Of a stretch of 64,000 nucleotides of DNA, positions 25,349 to 33,606 are shown piece after piece. The notes beneath the pieces were generated by a model. That model was given only the letters and a program-made list of their open reading frames with translations. It did no database searches and was not told the DNA's origin. Position 1 is the first letter of the stretch; every line of letters begins with the position of its first letter. Made by a program: the position numbers and the translations under genes. Source of the stretch: Marmoricola sp. URHB0036 (GTDB lineage: Bacteria > Actinomycetota > Actinomycetes > Propionibacteriales > Nocardioidaceae); the NCBI RefSeq assembly GCF_000426045.1, contig NZ_AUEP01000018.1:1-64000 (forward strand). Reading direction: 5' to 3'.

Positions 25349-26041
25349 GTGACCTCGGACACGGACGAGCAGCAGCTGCGGGTGATGGTCGTCGACGACC
25401 ACCCGATGTGGCGCGAGGGCGTGGCCCGCGACCTGACCGAGGCCGGCATGCGCGTCGTCGCCACCGCGTCGAACGGCACCGAGGCGATCACCCGGTTCCC
25501 GGCCGCGCGGCCCGACGTACTCGTGCTCGACCTGCAGATCCCCGAGCCCAACGGCGTGGCGGTGACCGCCGAGGTGGTCCGCCAGAACCCGGGCGTGCGG
25601 GTGCTGATCCTGTCCGCGAGCGGCGAGCAGCAGGACGTGCTCGAGGCCGTGAAGGCGGGCGCGACCGGCTACCTGGTCAAGTCGGCATCTCGCGACGAGC
25701 TGCTCGACGCCGTACGACGGGTCGCCCACGGTGACACCGTCTTCACCCCGGGCCTGGCCGGGCTGGTGCTGGGGGAGTACCGCCGCCTCTCCGACACCCC
25801 GGCCGACGCCACGGACGGCGCCCCGCGACTGACCGAGCGCGAGACCGAGGTGCTGCGGATGGTGGCGAAGGGGCTCTCCTACAAGCAGATCGCTGAGCGT
25901 CTGGTGCTCTCGCACCGGACCGTCCAGAACCACGTCCAGAACACCCTGCGCAAGCTGCAGCTGCACAACCGGGTGCAGCTGGTGCGCTACGCGATCGAGC
26001 AGGGCCTCGACGACGAGGATCTCCCCGGGGGCGCGCCGTGA
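25349..26041 (+). CDS. macR: MacR-like LuxR-family response regulator
   Basis: A 230-aa response regulator: receiver domain with VVDDHP, phospho-acceptor Asp in LVLDLQIPEPNG (near residue 59) and Lys in LVKSASRDE; a LuxR-type helix-turn-helix at LTERETEVLRMVAKG through HRTVQNHVQNTLRKL (residues about 160-210). It is the partner of the MacS-like kinase in the same operon. GTG start at 25349. Confidence 0.9.
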   Translation: MTSDTDEQQLRVMVVDDHPMWREGVARDLTEAGMRVVATASNGTEAITRFPAARPDVLVLDLQIPEPNGVAVTAEVVRQNPGVRVLILSASGEQQDVLEAVKAGATGYLVKSASRDELLDAVRRVAHGDTVFTPGLAGLVLGEYRRLSDTPADATDGAPRLTERETEVLRMVAKGLSYKQIAERLVLSHRTVQNHVQNTLRKLQLHNRVQLVRYAIEQGLDDEDLPGGAP

Positions 26042-26115
26042 GGCCGGGCGCGCGCGGGGAAGAACCACGCGTTGGGTAGCGTTGACCACGAGACACACCG
26101 GAGAAGGAGCACGAC

Positions 26116-26421
26116 ATGGGCCAGGGAACGTTGCTGTTCCGCGCATCGCTCGGTGACGTGCTGAGGGCCGAGCGGATGCGTCAGGGAATGACCCTGCGCG
26201 AGCTCTCGTCGTCCGCCCGGGTCAGCCTCGGGTACATCTCCGAGATCGAGCGCGGCCAGAAGGAAGCCTCCTCCGAGCTCCTCGCCGCCCTCTGCGAAGC
26301 CCTCGACGTCCCCCTGTCCGGCGTACTCCGCGAGGTCAGCGACCAGGTCGCCGACGAGGAGCTCGCCCTCGAGGCCCTCCAGCCGCCCGCCCCGGGTGGG
26401 GTTGTCGCGTCGGCCGCGTAG
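26116..26421 (+). CDS. clgR: ClgR-type XRE transcriptional regulator
   Basis: A 101-aa HTH_3 protein: [24 protein letters not shown] and [20 protein letters not shown] form the two halves of the helix-turn-helix (residues 9-62), identical in style to ClgR of actinobacteria, which activates clp protease and stress genes. The C-terminus ends in VVASAA; a terminal Ala-Ala is the signal by which ClgR proteins are recognised by ClpP proteases, so it is probably self-limiting through proteolysis. ATG 26116 with ribosome-binding site GGAGAAGGAG. Composite repeat A begins 8 bp after its stop. Confidence 0.88.
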   Translation: MGQGTLLFRASLGDVLRAERMRQGMTLRELSSSARVSLGYISEIERGQKEASSELLAALCEALDVPLSGVLREVSDQVADEELALEALQPPAPGGVVASAA

Positions 26422-26429
26422 AGGACAGG

Positions 26430-26488
26430 GTTTCCCCGGACGTCCGGGGAAACTGAGGGCTGGCAGGCAAAGTTTGGTGCGCCAGCCC
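26430..26488. repeat. Composite repeat copy A (24-nt palindrome, 3-nt spacer, 32-nt hairpin)
   Basis: 26430-26453 is a perfect 24-nt palindrome with half-site GTTTCCCCGGAC. After TGA comes a 32-nt hairpin (26457-26488): 8-bp stem GGGCTGGC/GCCAGCCC around a 16-nt loop AGGCAAAGTTTGGTGC. It lies between the convergent ends of clgR and the DUF559 gene. The palindrome is identical to that of copy B on the far side of the DUF559 gene; see also copy C at 33499-33584. Confidence 0.85.
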
Positions 26489-26522
26489 GGAAGGTCGGCT
26501 GCCAACCTTGGTGGATTTGTTG

Positions 26523-27476
26523 TCAGACGTGGACGGGGCCACCGGCCAGGGCCGACATGATGCGGGCGATCATCTGTTCGGGTTGATACAGGTCGGCCCA
26601 GGTGATCCGAATACATCGCCAGCCGGTGAGACCGCAGATCCGCTCCTCGCGCTTCTTCTCGCGAAGAATGGCGTCCAGCGGCTTCTCGCCCGGGCGAAGG
26701 TACTTGAGGTACTTCTCCTTCCCGTCGAACTCGAGGAAGACACCCAGCTCAGGCCAGGCGAAGTCGAGCCGGGCCAGCAACTTTCCGGCGGCATCGCAAA
26801 TGTCGTAACCGGTCTTCGGTGCGGGCACGCCATGGCGCCAGAGCTTGTAGGACGTTCGTGACTCGCCGACCGATTCGCAGCGTGGGTTGGCCAGGCGGAT
26901 GACGAGGTCAGTCGTCAGGGTGTCCTTCCACAGACGCATGGCCTCGGCTCCCTCCCGGAGATTCGCCTTGGTCGTTGCGCCGACATGCAGAAAGTGGTCG
27001 ACGACGGCGAGACTGTGCTCGACGTCCAGAATTCGCGTCACATCGAGTGCCGTTCGGGTCGGGGACGTGACGCTGAGTGAGTCGAGTTCGACGATGTCTC
27101 GGGGGACCAGCAGCCCCCGATGCTGCACGAGTCCGGCCTCTGAGCGCCCACCCCTGCGGTCGGTGCGCGTCACGTGCACCATGTCGAGTGGAAGCTCCCA
27201 GGTTGGCGCACCGTGCAGGACAACCGCGGTGACGTGAGAGAAGACCAGGTTGGTCTTTGCGGTGCGCAGGGCTGCCATGGCACGCACGATGTGCCGTTCA
27301 TCGCCGGGCAGCGGATCCCACAGCTCCCGGAAGAAGTAGGACCCGTGTCGTACGCGTGTCAGGACCCCACGTCGGACGGCGCGTGCCAAGTGCTCATCGG
27401 TGTAGCCGAGGGCAATCGCTTCGTGCCGCAGGAAGATCCCATGTGTGTCGCAGATCTGGCGAAGTTCGTCGTACAT
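26523..27476 (-). CDS. AbiEi-like wHTH plus DUF559 (Vsr/PD-(D/E)XK-fold) protein
   Basis: A 317-aa two-part protein. Residues 1-50 resemble the AbiEi antitoxin winged helix (GYTDEHLARAVRRGVLTRV); residues 195-300 are DUF559-like, related in fold to Vsr nucleases, with candidate catalytic residues Glu205, Asp238 (RLDFAW) and the EFDGK motif (Glu249, Asp251, Lys253). The middle (residues 75-190) matches the common AbiEi-C-like link. No toxin or methylase neighbour is present. The gene is visibly less GC-rich than its neighbours and is bracketed by repeats A and B, both signs of a mobile or transferred unit. Nuclease activity is inferred only. Confidence 0.85.
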   Translation of the reverse strand: MYDELRQICDTHGIFLRHEAIALGYTDEHLARAVRRGVLTRVRHGSYFFRELWDPLPGDERHIVRAMAALRTAKTNLVFSHVTAVVLHGAPTWELPLDMVHVTRTDRRGGRSEAGLVQHRGLLVPRDIVELDSLSVTSPTRTALDVTRILDVEHSLAVVDHFLHVGATTKANLREGAEAMRLWKDTLTTDLVIRLANPRCESVGESRTSYKLWRHGVPAPKTGYDICDAAGKLLARLDFAWPELGVFLEFDGKEKYLKYLRPGEKPLDAILREKKREERICGLTGWRCIRITWADLYQPEQMIARIMSALAGGPVHV

Positions 27477-27594
27477 GCGGTGAGGGTGTGCCAGGTCCGT
27501 GGCGCCGCGCGCGGCTCGTCATCCGAGCTGTGGAGCGCACCGCCGTGGTCGCCTCTGTGGACGCGAAATGGTCAGAGCTGGCAGGCAGTCTTGT

Positions 27595-27653
27595 GGGCTG
27601 GCAGGCGAAGTATTGCCCGCCAGCCCTGGGTTTCCCCGGACGTCCGGGGAAAC
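27595..27653. repeat. Composite repeat copy B (32-nt hairpin, 3-nt spacer, 24-nt palindrome)
   Basis: 27595-27626 is a 32-nt hairpin with the same 8-bp stem as copy A and loop AGGCGAAGTATTGCCC; after TGG comes the 24-nt palindrome (27630-27653), identical to that of copy A. The hairpin has the same orientation as in A but the palindrome is on the opposite side, so the DUF559 gene is bracketed P-H...H-P. A half-unit GCTGGCAGGCA precedes it at 27577. It lies 18 bp past the stop of the WS/DGAT gene. Confidence 0.85.
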
Positions 27654-27671
27654 CGCGGCACCCACGAGCCC

Positions 27672-29078
27672 CTACGCCACCCCCGCCGCCTTCTCCAGCG
27701 CACCCAGCTCGTCATCGAGGTGGGTGAGCAGGCGCTGGAGGTGGGGGACGCTGCGGCGGCAGCCGGTGAGGCCGAAGTCCATGTCGTCGGCGTAGCTGTT
27801 GCAGGTGATGTTCAGGGCCATGCCGTTGATCGGGATCGACAGCGGGTAGGTGCCGGTCATCCTGGCGCCGTTGAGGTACTGCACCGAGCGGGGGCCGGGC
27901 ACGTTGCTGATGATCAGGTTGAACGGCGGGCGGATGATGCCGTGCAGGCGCAGCATCGGCGTGACGATCGACGGGGCCATGCCCAGGGCGCTCATCGCCA
28001 TGATCTGCAGCTGGGTCATCGAGCCGAGCGCCTCCTTGCCGGTCTTCATCGACCCGTGGATCGCAGCGAGCCGGTCGGCCGGGTCGTGCAGCTCGGTGCC
28101 GAGCTTGACCATCACCGCACCGACCGCGTTGCCGCCCTCGCCGGAGGCCGACTGCGACTGCTTCGCGTTCAGGCCCACCGGCACCATCGAGACGAGCCCC
28201 GAGTCCGGCAGGGCGTCGTGCTCGATGAGGTAGGTACGGATCGCGCCGGAGCACATCGCGAGCACCACGTCGTTCAGGGTCGTCCCGCTGGCCTTGCCGA
28301 TCGCGCGCAGCCGCTCGATCGGCCAGCCCTGCGCGGCGAAGCGACGCGAGCCGGTGATGGTGGTGTTGAACATCGTGCGCGGGGCGTAGAGCGAGAGGGC
28401 CGACGTCTCGTTCTTCAGGCCGCTCCTCAGGGTCTTGACCAGGGCCGCGGGCAGTCCGGCGGCGTCGGCGGTGATGCCGAGCGCCGTACGCATGGCGTCG
28501 AGGGGTACGGCGGCCAAGCTGTGCTCGGCCTCGTCACGGGCCTTCTCGGTCTTCTTGCCGGGCCGGGCCGCCCACATCGCGGGCATGTCGCGCTTGTCGG
28601 GGTCGGTGGTCATCACGCTCTGCAACAGCCGCATCGCGGAGATGCCGTCGACCAGCGAGTGGTGCATCTTGGTGTAGAGCGCCACCCGCCCGTCGCGCAT
28701 GCCCTCGATCAGGTGCGCCTCCCACAACGGCCGCTCGCGGGCCAGACGAGTGCTGTGCAGCCGCGAGCACAGCTCGAGCAGCTCGCGGACGCGACCCGGC
28801 TTGGGCAGGGCGCTGTGCCGGAAGTGGTACTCGAGGTCGAAGGCGTCGTCCTGCGTCCAGGCCCACTGGCCGGCAGTGGTGATGCCGCGGGTCGGCCGCT
28901 TGAGGAACAGCGGCGCCATCTCCTCGACCTCGGACATCTGCTCGTAGATCTGACGCACGTAGTCGCGCGGAGCGCCCTCGGGCTTCTCGAAGAGCTGCAG
29001 GCCACCGACGTGCATCGGCATCTGCCGGTTCTCGGCGTACAGGAACGCCGCCGACGTCGGATCCATCGGAACTGCCAC
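27672..29078 (-). CDS. Wax ester synthase / diacylglycerol acyltransferase (WS/DGAT)
   Basis: A 468-aa enzyme of the actinobacterial WS/DGAT family, which makes triacylglycerol or wax esters from acyl-CoA. The N-terminal MDPTSAAFLYAE block, the catalytic HHSLVDG (HHxxxDG, near residue 140), the ND-type block GTTLNDVVLAMCSGA and the PxxxNIxISNVPGP-like block LIISNVPGP near 370 are all present. GTG 29078 has GAGAGGGGG upstream; an ATG four codons later is an alternative. It is divergent from the GMC oxidoreductase. Confidence 0.93.
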   Translation of the reverse strand: MAVPMDPTSAAFLYAENRQMPMHVGGLQLFEKPEGAPRDYVRQIYEQMSEVEEMAPLFLKRPTRGITTAGQWAWTQDDAFDLEYHFRHSALPKPGRVRELLELCSRLHSTRLARERPLWEAHLIEGMRDGRVALYTKMHHSLVDGISAMRLLQSVMTTDPDKRDMPAMWAARPGKKTEKARDEAEHSLAAVPLDAMRTALGITADAAGLPAALVKTLRSGLKNETSALSLYAPRTMFNTTITGSRRFAAQGWPIERLRAIGKASGTTLNDVVLAMCSGAIRTYLIEHDALPDSGLVSMVPVGLNAKQSQSASGEGGNAVGAVMVKLGTELHDPADRLAAIHGSMKTGKEALGSMTQLQIMAMSALGMAPSIVTPMLRLHGIIRPPFNLIISNVPGPRSVQYLNGARMTGTYPLSIPINGMALNITCNSYADDMDFGLTGCRRSVPHLQRLLTHLDDELGALEKAAGVA

Positions 29079-29210
29079 AAGGGCCCCCTCTCACAGGTGT
29101 GCGCATCCTCGCGTGTCTGACGCCGATTGAACACCCGGCGTCCGCAGCCGGGCACCGCGACGGGGTATAGGTTCGGCCTCGGGCGACGACGTCGAGCACC
29201 GGGAGGTCCC

Positions 29211-30806
29211 GTGACCCAGACCAGCGCGCGCTTCGGCGGGCACGACTACGTCATCGTCGGTGCCGGGAGCGCCGGCGCGGTCCTCGCGGCCCGACTCACC
29301 GAGGACCCGGGCGTGCGCGTGCTGCTGCTCGAGGCCGGCCCGGAGGCGGAGGCCGACGAGATCTCGATCCCGGCCGCGTTCCCGGCGCTGTTCAAGACGC
29401 GGTGGGACTGGAACTACACCACCACCGAGCAGAAGCAGCTGCACAACCGACGCGCCTACTGGCCGCGGATGAAGGCGCTCGGCGGGTGCTCGTCGATGAA
29501 CGCGATGATCTACATCCGGGGCAACGCCGCCGACTACGACTCCTGGCGCGACGAGTACGGCGCCAAGGGCTGGGGCCACGAGGACGTGCTCCCGTACTTC
29601 ATCCGTGCCGAGGGCAACACCCGGCTCGGCGCGCCGTACCACGGCCACGACGGCCCGTTGCACGTCGAGGACCGCCGCTACACCCACGAGCTCACCGACC
29701 TGTGGGTCGAGAGCGCGGTCAGCGCCGGCCTGAAGCCGACCGATGACTTCAACGGCGCCGAGCAGGAAGGAGCCGGCCGCTACCAGGTGACCTGCAACAA
29801 GGGTCGCCGCTGGTCGGTCAACGAGGCCTACCTCAAGCCGGTGCGCGACCGCGAGAACCTCGACGTCGAGACCGGCGCCTTCGCCACCCGCATCGTGGTC
29901 GAGGGTGGTCGCGCGACCGGGGTGACCTACCGCGCCGGTGGCCGCGAGATCACGGCCACGGCGACGCGGGAGGTCCTCCTGTGCGGTGGTGCGATCAACA
30001 GCCCGCAGCTGCTGATGGTCTCCGGCATCGGGCCGGCTGCCCACCTCGAGGAGCACGGCGTCGACGTCGTCGCCGACGTCTCGGGTGTGGGGCAGAACCT
30101 CCAGGACCATCCCGTGGTCCCGATGCTCTGGTACACCCGCGGCACCACCGACCTGGCGGAGTACAACAACGTGCGCAGCCTGCTGCGGTGGAAGACCAGG
30201 GGCACCGGACCGCTGACCTCCAACGTCGGTGAGGGGGGCGGGTTCCTGCGCACCCGCGACGACCTGCCGGCCCCCGACGTCCAGTACCACGTGGCCCCCG
30301 CCGGCTTCTACGACAACGGGTTCCACGAGCCCACCGAGCGGATGTTCACCGCCGCCCCGACCCTGGTCTCGGTGCGCAGCCGCGGTTCGCTCCGGCTGCG
30401 CTCGGCCGATCCGGCCTGGCACCCGGAGATCGATGCTGCGTACTACGACGACGGCGCTGACCTCGACGCGATGCTCGCCGGCATGAAGCGGGCCTGGGAG
30501 ATCTCCAGCCAGGGACCGCTCGCCCGCCACCTGGTCCGGCCCTGGCAGCTGCCGGACAGCCCGAGCGACGACGACTTCGTCGAACACCTGCGCACCTGGT
30601 CGCAGACGCTCTACCACCCCGTCGCGACGTGCGCGATGGGCTCGGGCGAGGACGCCGTGGTCGATCCCGAGCTCAGGGTCCACGGGGTCGACGGTCTCCG
30701 GGTCGTGGACGCCTCCGTGATGCCCGCCGTACCCCGGGGGAACACCAACGCCCCCACCGTGATGATCGCCGAGAAGGCGTCCGACCTGATCAGGAGCGCG
30801 CAATGA
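29211..30806 (+). CDS. GMC-family FAD alcohol oxidoreductase (choline-dehydrogenase-like)
   Basis: A 531-aa flavoprotein. The dinucleotide fold VIVGAGSAGAVLAARLTEDP is at residues 13-33; the GMC signature 1 GGCSSMNAMIYIRGN lies near residue 92; signature 2 GAINSPQLLMVSGIGP near 262; the active-site His block YHPVATCAMG near 470. It oxidises a primary alcohol to the aldehyde, which the next gene (aldehyde dehydrogenase, ATGA overlap) can oxidise further. Substrate not resolved: choline, a polyol or a long-chain alcohol are possible. GGGAGG precedes GTG 29211. Confidence 0.93.
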   Translation: MTQTSARFGGHDYVIVGAGSAGAVLAARLTEDPGVRVLLLEAGPEAEADEISIPAAFPALFKTRWDWNYTTTEQKQLHNRRAYWPRMKALGGCSSMNAMIYIRGNAADYDSWRDEYGAKGWGHEDVLPYFIRAEGNTRLGAPYHGHDGPLHVEDRRYTHELTDLWVESAVSAGLKPTDDFNGAEQEGAGRYQVTCNKGRRWSVNEAYLKPVRDRENLDVETGAFATRIVVEGGRATGVTYRAGGREITATATREVLLCGGAINSPQLLMVSGIGPAAHLEEHGVDVVADVSGVGQNLQDHPVVPMLWYTRGTTDLAEYNNVRSLLRWKTRGTGPLTSNVGEGGGFLRTRDDLPAPDVQYHVAPAGFYDNGFHEPTERMFTAAPTLVSVRSRGSLRLRSADPAWHPEIDAAYYDDGADLDAMLAGMKRAWEISSQGPLARHLVRPWQLPDSPSDDDFVEHLRTWSQTLYHPVATCAMGSGEDAVVDPELRVHGVDGLRVVDASVMPAVPRGNTNAPTVMIAEKASDLIRSAQ

Positions 30807-32317
30807 CCCCCGAGATGACCGCCGAGATGACCGCCACCCGGCAGACCTTCGACTCGCTCAACCCGCGCACCGGCGACGTGGTCGGGACCCATCCGGTGCA
30901 CACCCCCGACGAGGTCAAGGCCGCTGTCGACCGTGCCCAGGAGGCTGCGGCCTGGTGGTCCGGCCTGTCGTACGACGAGCGGGCGGACCTGCTGACCCTG
31001 TGGAAGGGCGTGATGACGCGCCGGATCGCCCAGCTCGCCAACGTCGTGCACGAGGAGACCGGCAAGCCGCACAGCGACGCCACCCTCGAGGCCGCGCTCG
31101 CCCTCGACCACGTGTCCTGGGCCGCCAAGCGCGCCAAGAAGGTCCTCGGCCGTCAGAAGGTCTCCGCCGGACTGGTGATGGCCAACCAGGCGGCGACGGT
31201 GCAGTACCTCCCGCTCGGCGTGATCGGCGTGATCGGCCCGTGGAACTACCCGGTGTTCACCCCGATGGGCTCGATCGCCTACGCCCTGGCCGCCGGCAAC
31301 GCAGTGGTGTTCAAGCCGAGCGAGCTGACGCCCGGGGTCGGCCAGTGGCTGGCCGCGACGTTCGCCGAGGTGGTCCCCGATCACCCCGTGTTCCAGGTCG
31401 TCACCGGCCTCGGCGAGACCGGCGCCGCCCTGTGCCGGTCCGGGGTGAACAAGCTCGCCTTCACCGGCTCGACCGCGACCGGCAAGAAGGTGATGGCCGC
31501 CTGCGCCGAGACGCTGACGCCCGTGGTGATCGAGGCCGGTGGCAAGGACGCCGTGCTCGTCGACGAGGATGCCGATCTCGAGGCGGCGGCCGACGCCGCC
31601 CTCTGGGGCGCGTGCTCCAACGCCGGCCAGACCTGCGTCGGGGTCGAGCGCATCTATGTCCACGACCGGGTCTACGACGAGTTCCTCTCCCAACTGGTCG
31701 ACAAGGCCCGGGACCTCACCGCCGACGACAGCCCCGACTCGAAGATCGGGCCGATCACGATGCCCAGCCAGCTCGGCGTCATCGGCTCCCACATCCAGGA
31801 CGCCATCGACCGCGGCGGCCGGGCGGTCCTCGGCGGTCCCAACGCGGTGGGTGATCGCTTCGTGCAGCCGACGATCCTGGTCGACGTACCCGAGGACTCC
31901 TCGGCGGTGCAGGAGGAGACCTTCGGCCCGACGGTGACCGTCACCCGGGTCAGGGACATGGACGAGGCCGTGGCCAAGGCCAACGGCACCCGCTACGGAC
32001 TGGGCTCGACGGTGTTCTCCAAGGCGCGCGGCATGGAGCTCGCCGAACGAATCCGCTCCGGCATGACCGCGGTCAACGGGATGATCACCTTCGCCGGCAT
32101 CCCGGCGCTCCCGTTCGGCGGGGTCGGCGACTCGGGCTTCGGCCGGATCCACGGGCCCGACGGGCTCAAGGAGTTCACCTACGCCAAGGCGATCGCCCGC
32201 CAGCGGTTCAAGCCGGCGCTCGCGCTGACCACCTTCGCCCGCACCGCCAAGGCCGACAACCAGCTGACCCAGATCGTCACGATGCTCCACGGCCGTGGAT
32301 CCACGCTCAAGAAGTAG
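30803..32317 (+). CDS. NAD(P)-dependent aldehyde dehydrogenase
   Basis: A 504-aa ALDH. Visible are the cofactor motif GPWNYPVF, FTGSTATGKKVM, the general base in VIEAGGKDA (Glu near 247) and the nucleophile in NAGQTCVG (Cys near 281). It is translationally coupled to the GMC oxidoreductase, forming a two-step alcohol-to-acid module. The first eight codons contain three ATG codons (MTPEMTAEM), so the exact start may be slightly downstream. A betaine-aldehyde role is possible but unproven. Confidence 0.93.
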   Translation: MTPEMTAEMTATRQTFDSLNPRTGDVVGTHPVHTPDEVKAAVDRAQEAAAWWSGLSYDERADLLTLWKGVMTRRIAQLANVVHEETGKPHSDATLEAALALDHVSWAAKRAKKVLGRQKVSAGLVMANQAATVQYLPLGVIGVIGPWNYPVFTPMGSIAYALAAGNAVVFKPSELTPGVGQWLAATFAEVVPDHPVFQVVTGLGETGAALCRSGVNKLAFTGSTATGKKVMAACAETLTPVVIEAGGKDAVLVDEDADLEAAADAALWGACSNAGQTCVGVERIYVHDRVYDEFLSQLVDKARDLTADDSPDSKIGPITMPSQLGVIGSHIQDAIDRGGRAVLGGPNAVGDRFVQPTILVDVPEDSSAVQEETFGPTVTVTRVRDMDEAVAKANGTRYGLGSTVFSKARGMELAERIRSGMTAVNGMITFAGIPALPFGGVGDSGFGRIHGPDGLKEFTYAKAIARQRFKPALALTTFARTAKADNQLTQIVTMLHGRGSTLKK

Positions 32318-33452
32318 TGGTGCGCGCGAGCAGCTGACGCGCTACGGGGCCGCAGCCGCCCCGCACCTCGAGCTCGCGATGACCCGCGGCCGCACCTCGT
32401 TGCGGCAGCGGGGGGCCCGGCTCCGGGCGAAGAGCTGGCAGGTCGGCCAGTGCGCGATCGCGGCCGGGACGGCGTGGGCGATCGCCACCGACGTCTTCGA
32501 CCACCAACGCGCCTTCTTCGCGCCGGTGGCGGCGGTGGTCTGCCTCGGCACGTCCTACGGCCAGCGCCTGCGGCGGGTCGGCGAGGTCACCGTCGGGGTG
32601 TCCCTCGGGGTCTTCCTCGGCGACATGCTCATCCAGGCGCTCGGGGTCGGGGGCTGGCAGGTGGCCCTGATCGTGACCCTCGCCATGTCCACCGCGCTGC
32701 TCCTGGACCAGGGCAACCTGCTCGTCACCCAGGCGGCCGTCCAGGCGGTGGTGGTGGCGACGCTGCTGCCCTACCCGGGCGCGGCCTTCTCCCGCTGGAC
32801 CGACGCCCTGATCGGCGGGGGAGTCGCCCTGGTCGCGGCTGCCGTCGTACCCCGGGCACCGTTGCGGCGTCCTCGCGAGCAGGCCGGCGTGATCGTCCGG
32901 AAGATCTCCGCACTGCTGCGCGCGGCCGCGGAGAGCATCCTGGACGGGGAGGTCGACCAGGCGCTCGAGGTGCTCCGCGACGCGCGAGCCACCGACGAGC
33001 TCATCGGTGAGCTCCGCGCAGCCGCCGACGAGGGCCTCTCGGTGGTGCGGTCGTCGCCCTTCCGGCGTCGGCACCGCGGGCGGGTGCGCGCGATGGCCGA
33101 GCTGGTCGAGCCCCTCGACTTCGCGCTGCGCAACACCCGCGTGCTGGTCAGGCGGGTGGCGGTGGCTGCCTACCGGAACGAGCCGATCCCACCGTCGTAC
33201 GCCGCCCTGCTGGACGACCTCGCCAACCTCACCGACGCCATCGCCGACGAGCTGCGTGCTGGCCGAGCGGCCACCGCCGTGCGCGACCGGCTGGTCGAGC
33301 TGGGGCGCGAGACGGCCCACGTCGAGCGCACCCGTGATCTCTCCGCCGAGGTGATCCTCGCGCAGGTGCGCTCGCTGGTGGCAGACCTGCTCGCCGTCAC
33401 CGGGCTCGACCCGCTCGCCGCCACCGACCTGATCCCGCTGGCGCCGGAGTAG
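32295..33452 (+). CDS. FUSC/aromatic-acid-exporter-like membrane protein
   Basis: A 385-aa protein of the FUSC/ArAE class: about six TM helices in residues 50-190 (blocks AFFAPVAAVVCLGTSYGQR, VSLGVFLGDMLIQALG, LLVTQAAVQAVVVATLL), followed by a soluble alpha-helical C-terminal half rich in Arg/Glu/Leu. Relatives export aromatic acids or weak organic acids; placed after the alcohol/aldehyde dehydrogenase pair it might export their product, which is inference. GTG 32295 overlaps the ALDH gene by 23 bp; later in-frame starts (for example 32379) are possible. Confidence 0.82.
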   Translation: MDPRSRSSGAREQLTRYGAAAAPHLELAMTRGRTSLRQRGARLRAKSWQVGQCAIAAGTAWAIATDVFDHQRAFFAPVAAVVCLGTSYGQRLRRVGEVTVGVSLGVFLGDMLIQALGVGGWQVALIVTLAMSTALLLDQGNLLVTQAAVQAVVVATLLPYPGAAFSRWTDALIGGGVALVAAAVVPRAPLRRPREQAGVIVRKISALLRAAAESILDGEVDQALEVLRDARATDELIGELRAAADEGLSVVRSSPFRRRHRGRVRAMAELVEPLDFALRNTRVLVRRVAVAAYRNEPIPPSYAALLDDLANLTDAIADELRAGRAATAVRDRLVELGRETAHVERTRDLSAEVILAQVRSLVADLLAVTGLDPLAATDLIPLAPE

Positions 33453-33463
33453 GCCCGTCGGTC

Positions 33464-33499
33464 GGTGGTCGCATTGGTGGTCGCTTTGGTGGTCCGTGG
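33464..33499. repeat. Three 12-bp tandem repeats
   Basis: GGTGGTCGCATT, GGTGGTCGCTTT and a degenerate GGTGGTCCGTGG run in tandem immediately before composite repeat C, in the convergent gap after the FUSC gene. Confidence 0.6.
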
Positions 33500-33584
33500 T
33501 TTGGCCGGGCGCCCGGCCAAACTGTCAGTGGAGGGGTGAAACATCGCGCCTCCACTGAACAGATGGCCGGGCGCCTGGCCAAAC
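33499..33584. repeat. Composite repeat copy C (palindrome-hairpin-degenerate palindrome)
   Basis: 33499-33522 is a perfect 24-nt palindrome with half-site GTTTGGCCGGGC; TGT; a 32-nt hairpin 33526-33557 (9-bp stem CAGTGGAGG/CCTCCACTG); AAC; then a degenerate 24-nt palindrome 33561-33584 (AGATGGCCGGGC then GCCTGGCCAAAC). Geometry is 24-3-32-3-24. Relative to A and B the palindrome keeps GTTT..CCGG.CG.CCGG..AAAC while the differing bases change in complementary pairs. It lies between convergent unrelated genes. Confidence 0.85.
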
Positions 33585-33606
33585 TGGCCCGCCCAGACGC
33601 CAGCGC

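Noticed and set aside
26430-27653. Interpretation of the two palindromes as inverted terminal repeats of a classical insertion sequence
   Set aside because: No transposase domain is encoded between them, each palindrome is self-complementary rather than one end of a pair, and no target-site duplication is evident outside.
29211-32317. Firm assignment as betA/betB (choline to glycine betaine)
   Set aside because: The two-enzyme logic fits, but GMC and ALDH families have broad substrate ranges and no choline transporter or betI regulator is adjacent.
33499-33584. Interpretation of the palindrome/hairpin elements as ordinary Rho-independent terminators
   Set aside because: They lie near gene ends, but there is no U-run, the 24-nt palindrome has no loop, copy B precedes a gene, and spacing of 24-3-32 is constant; termination alone does not explain this.
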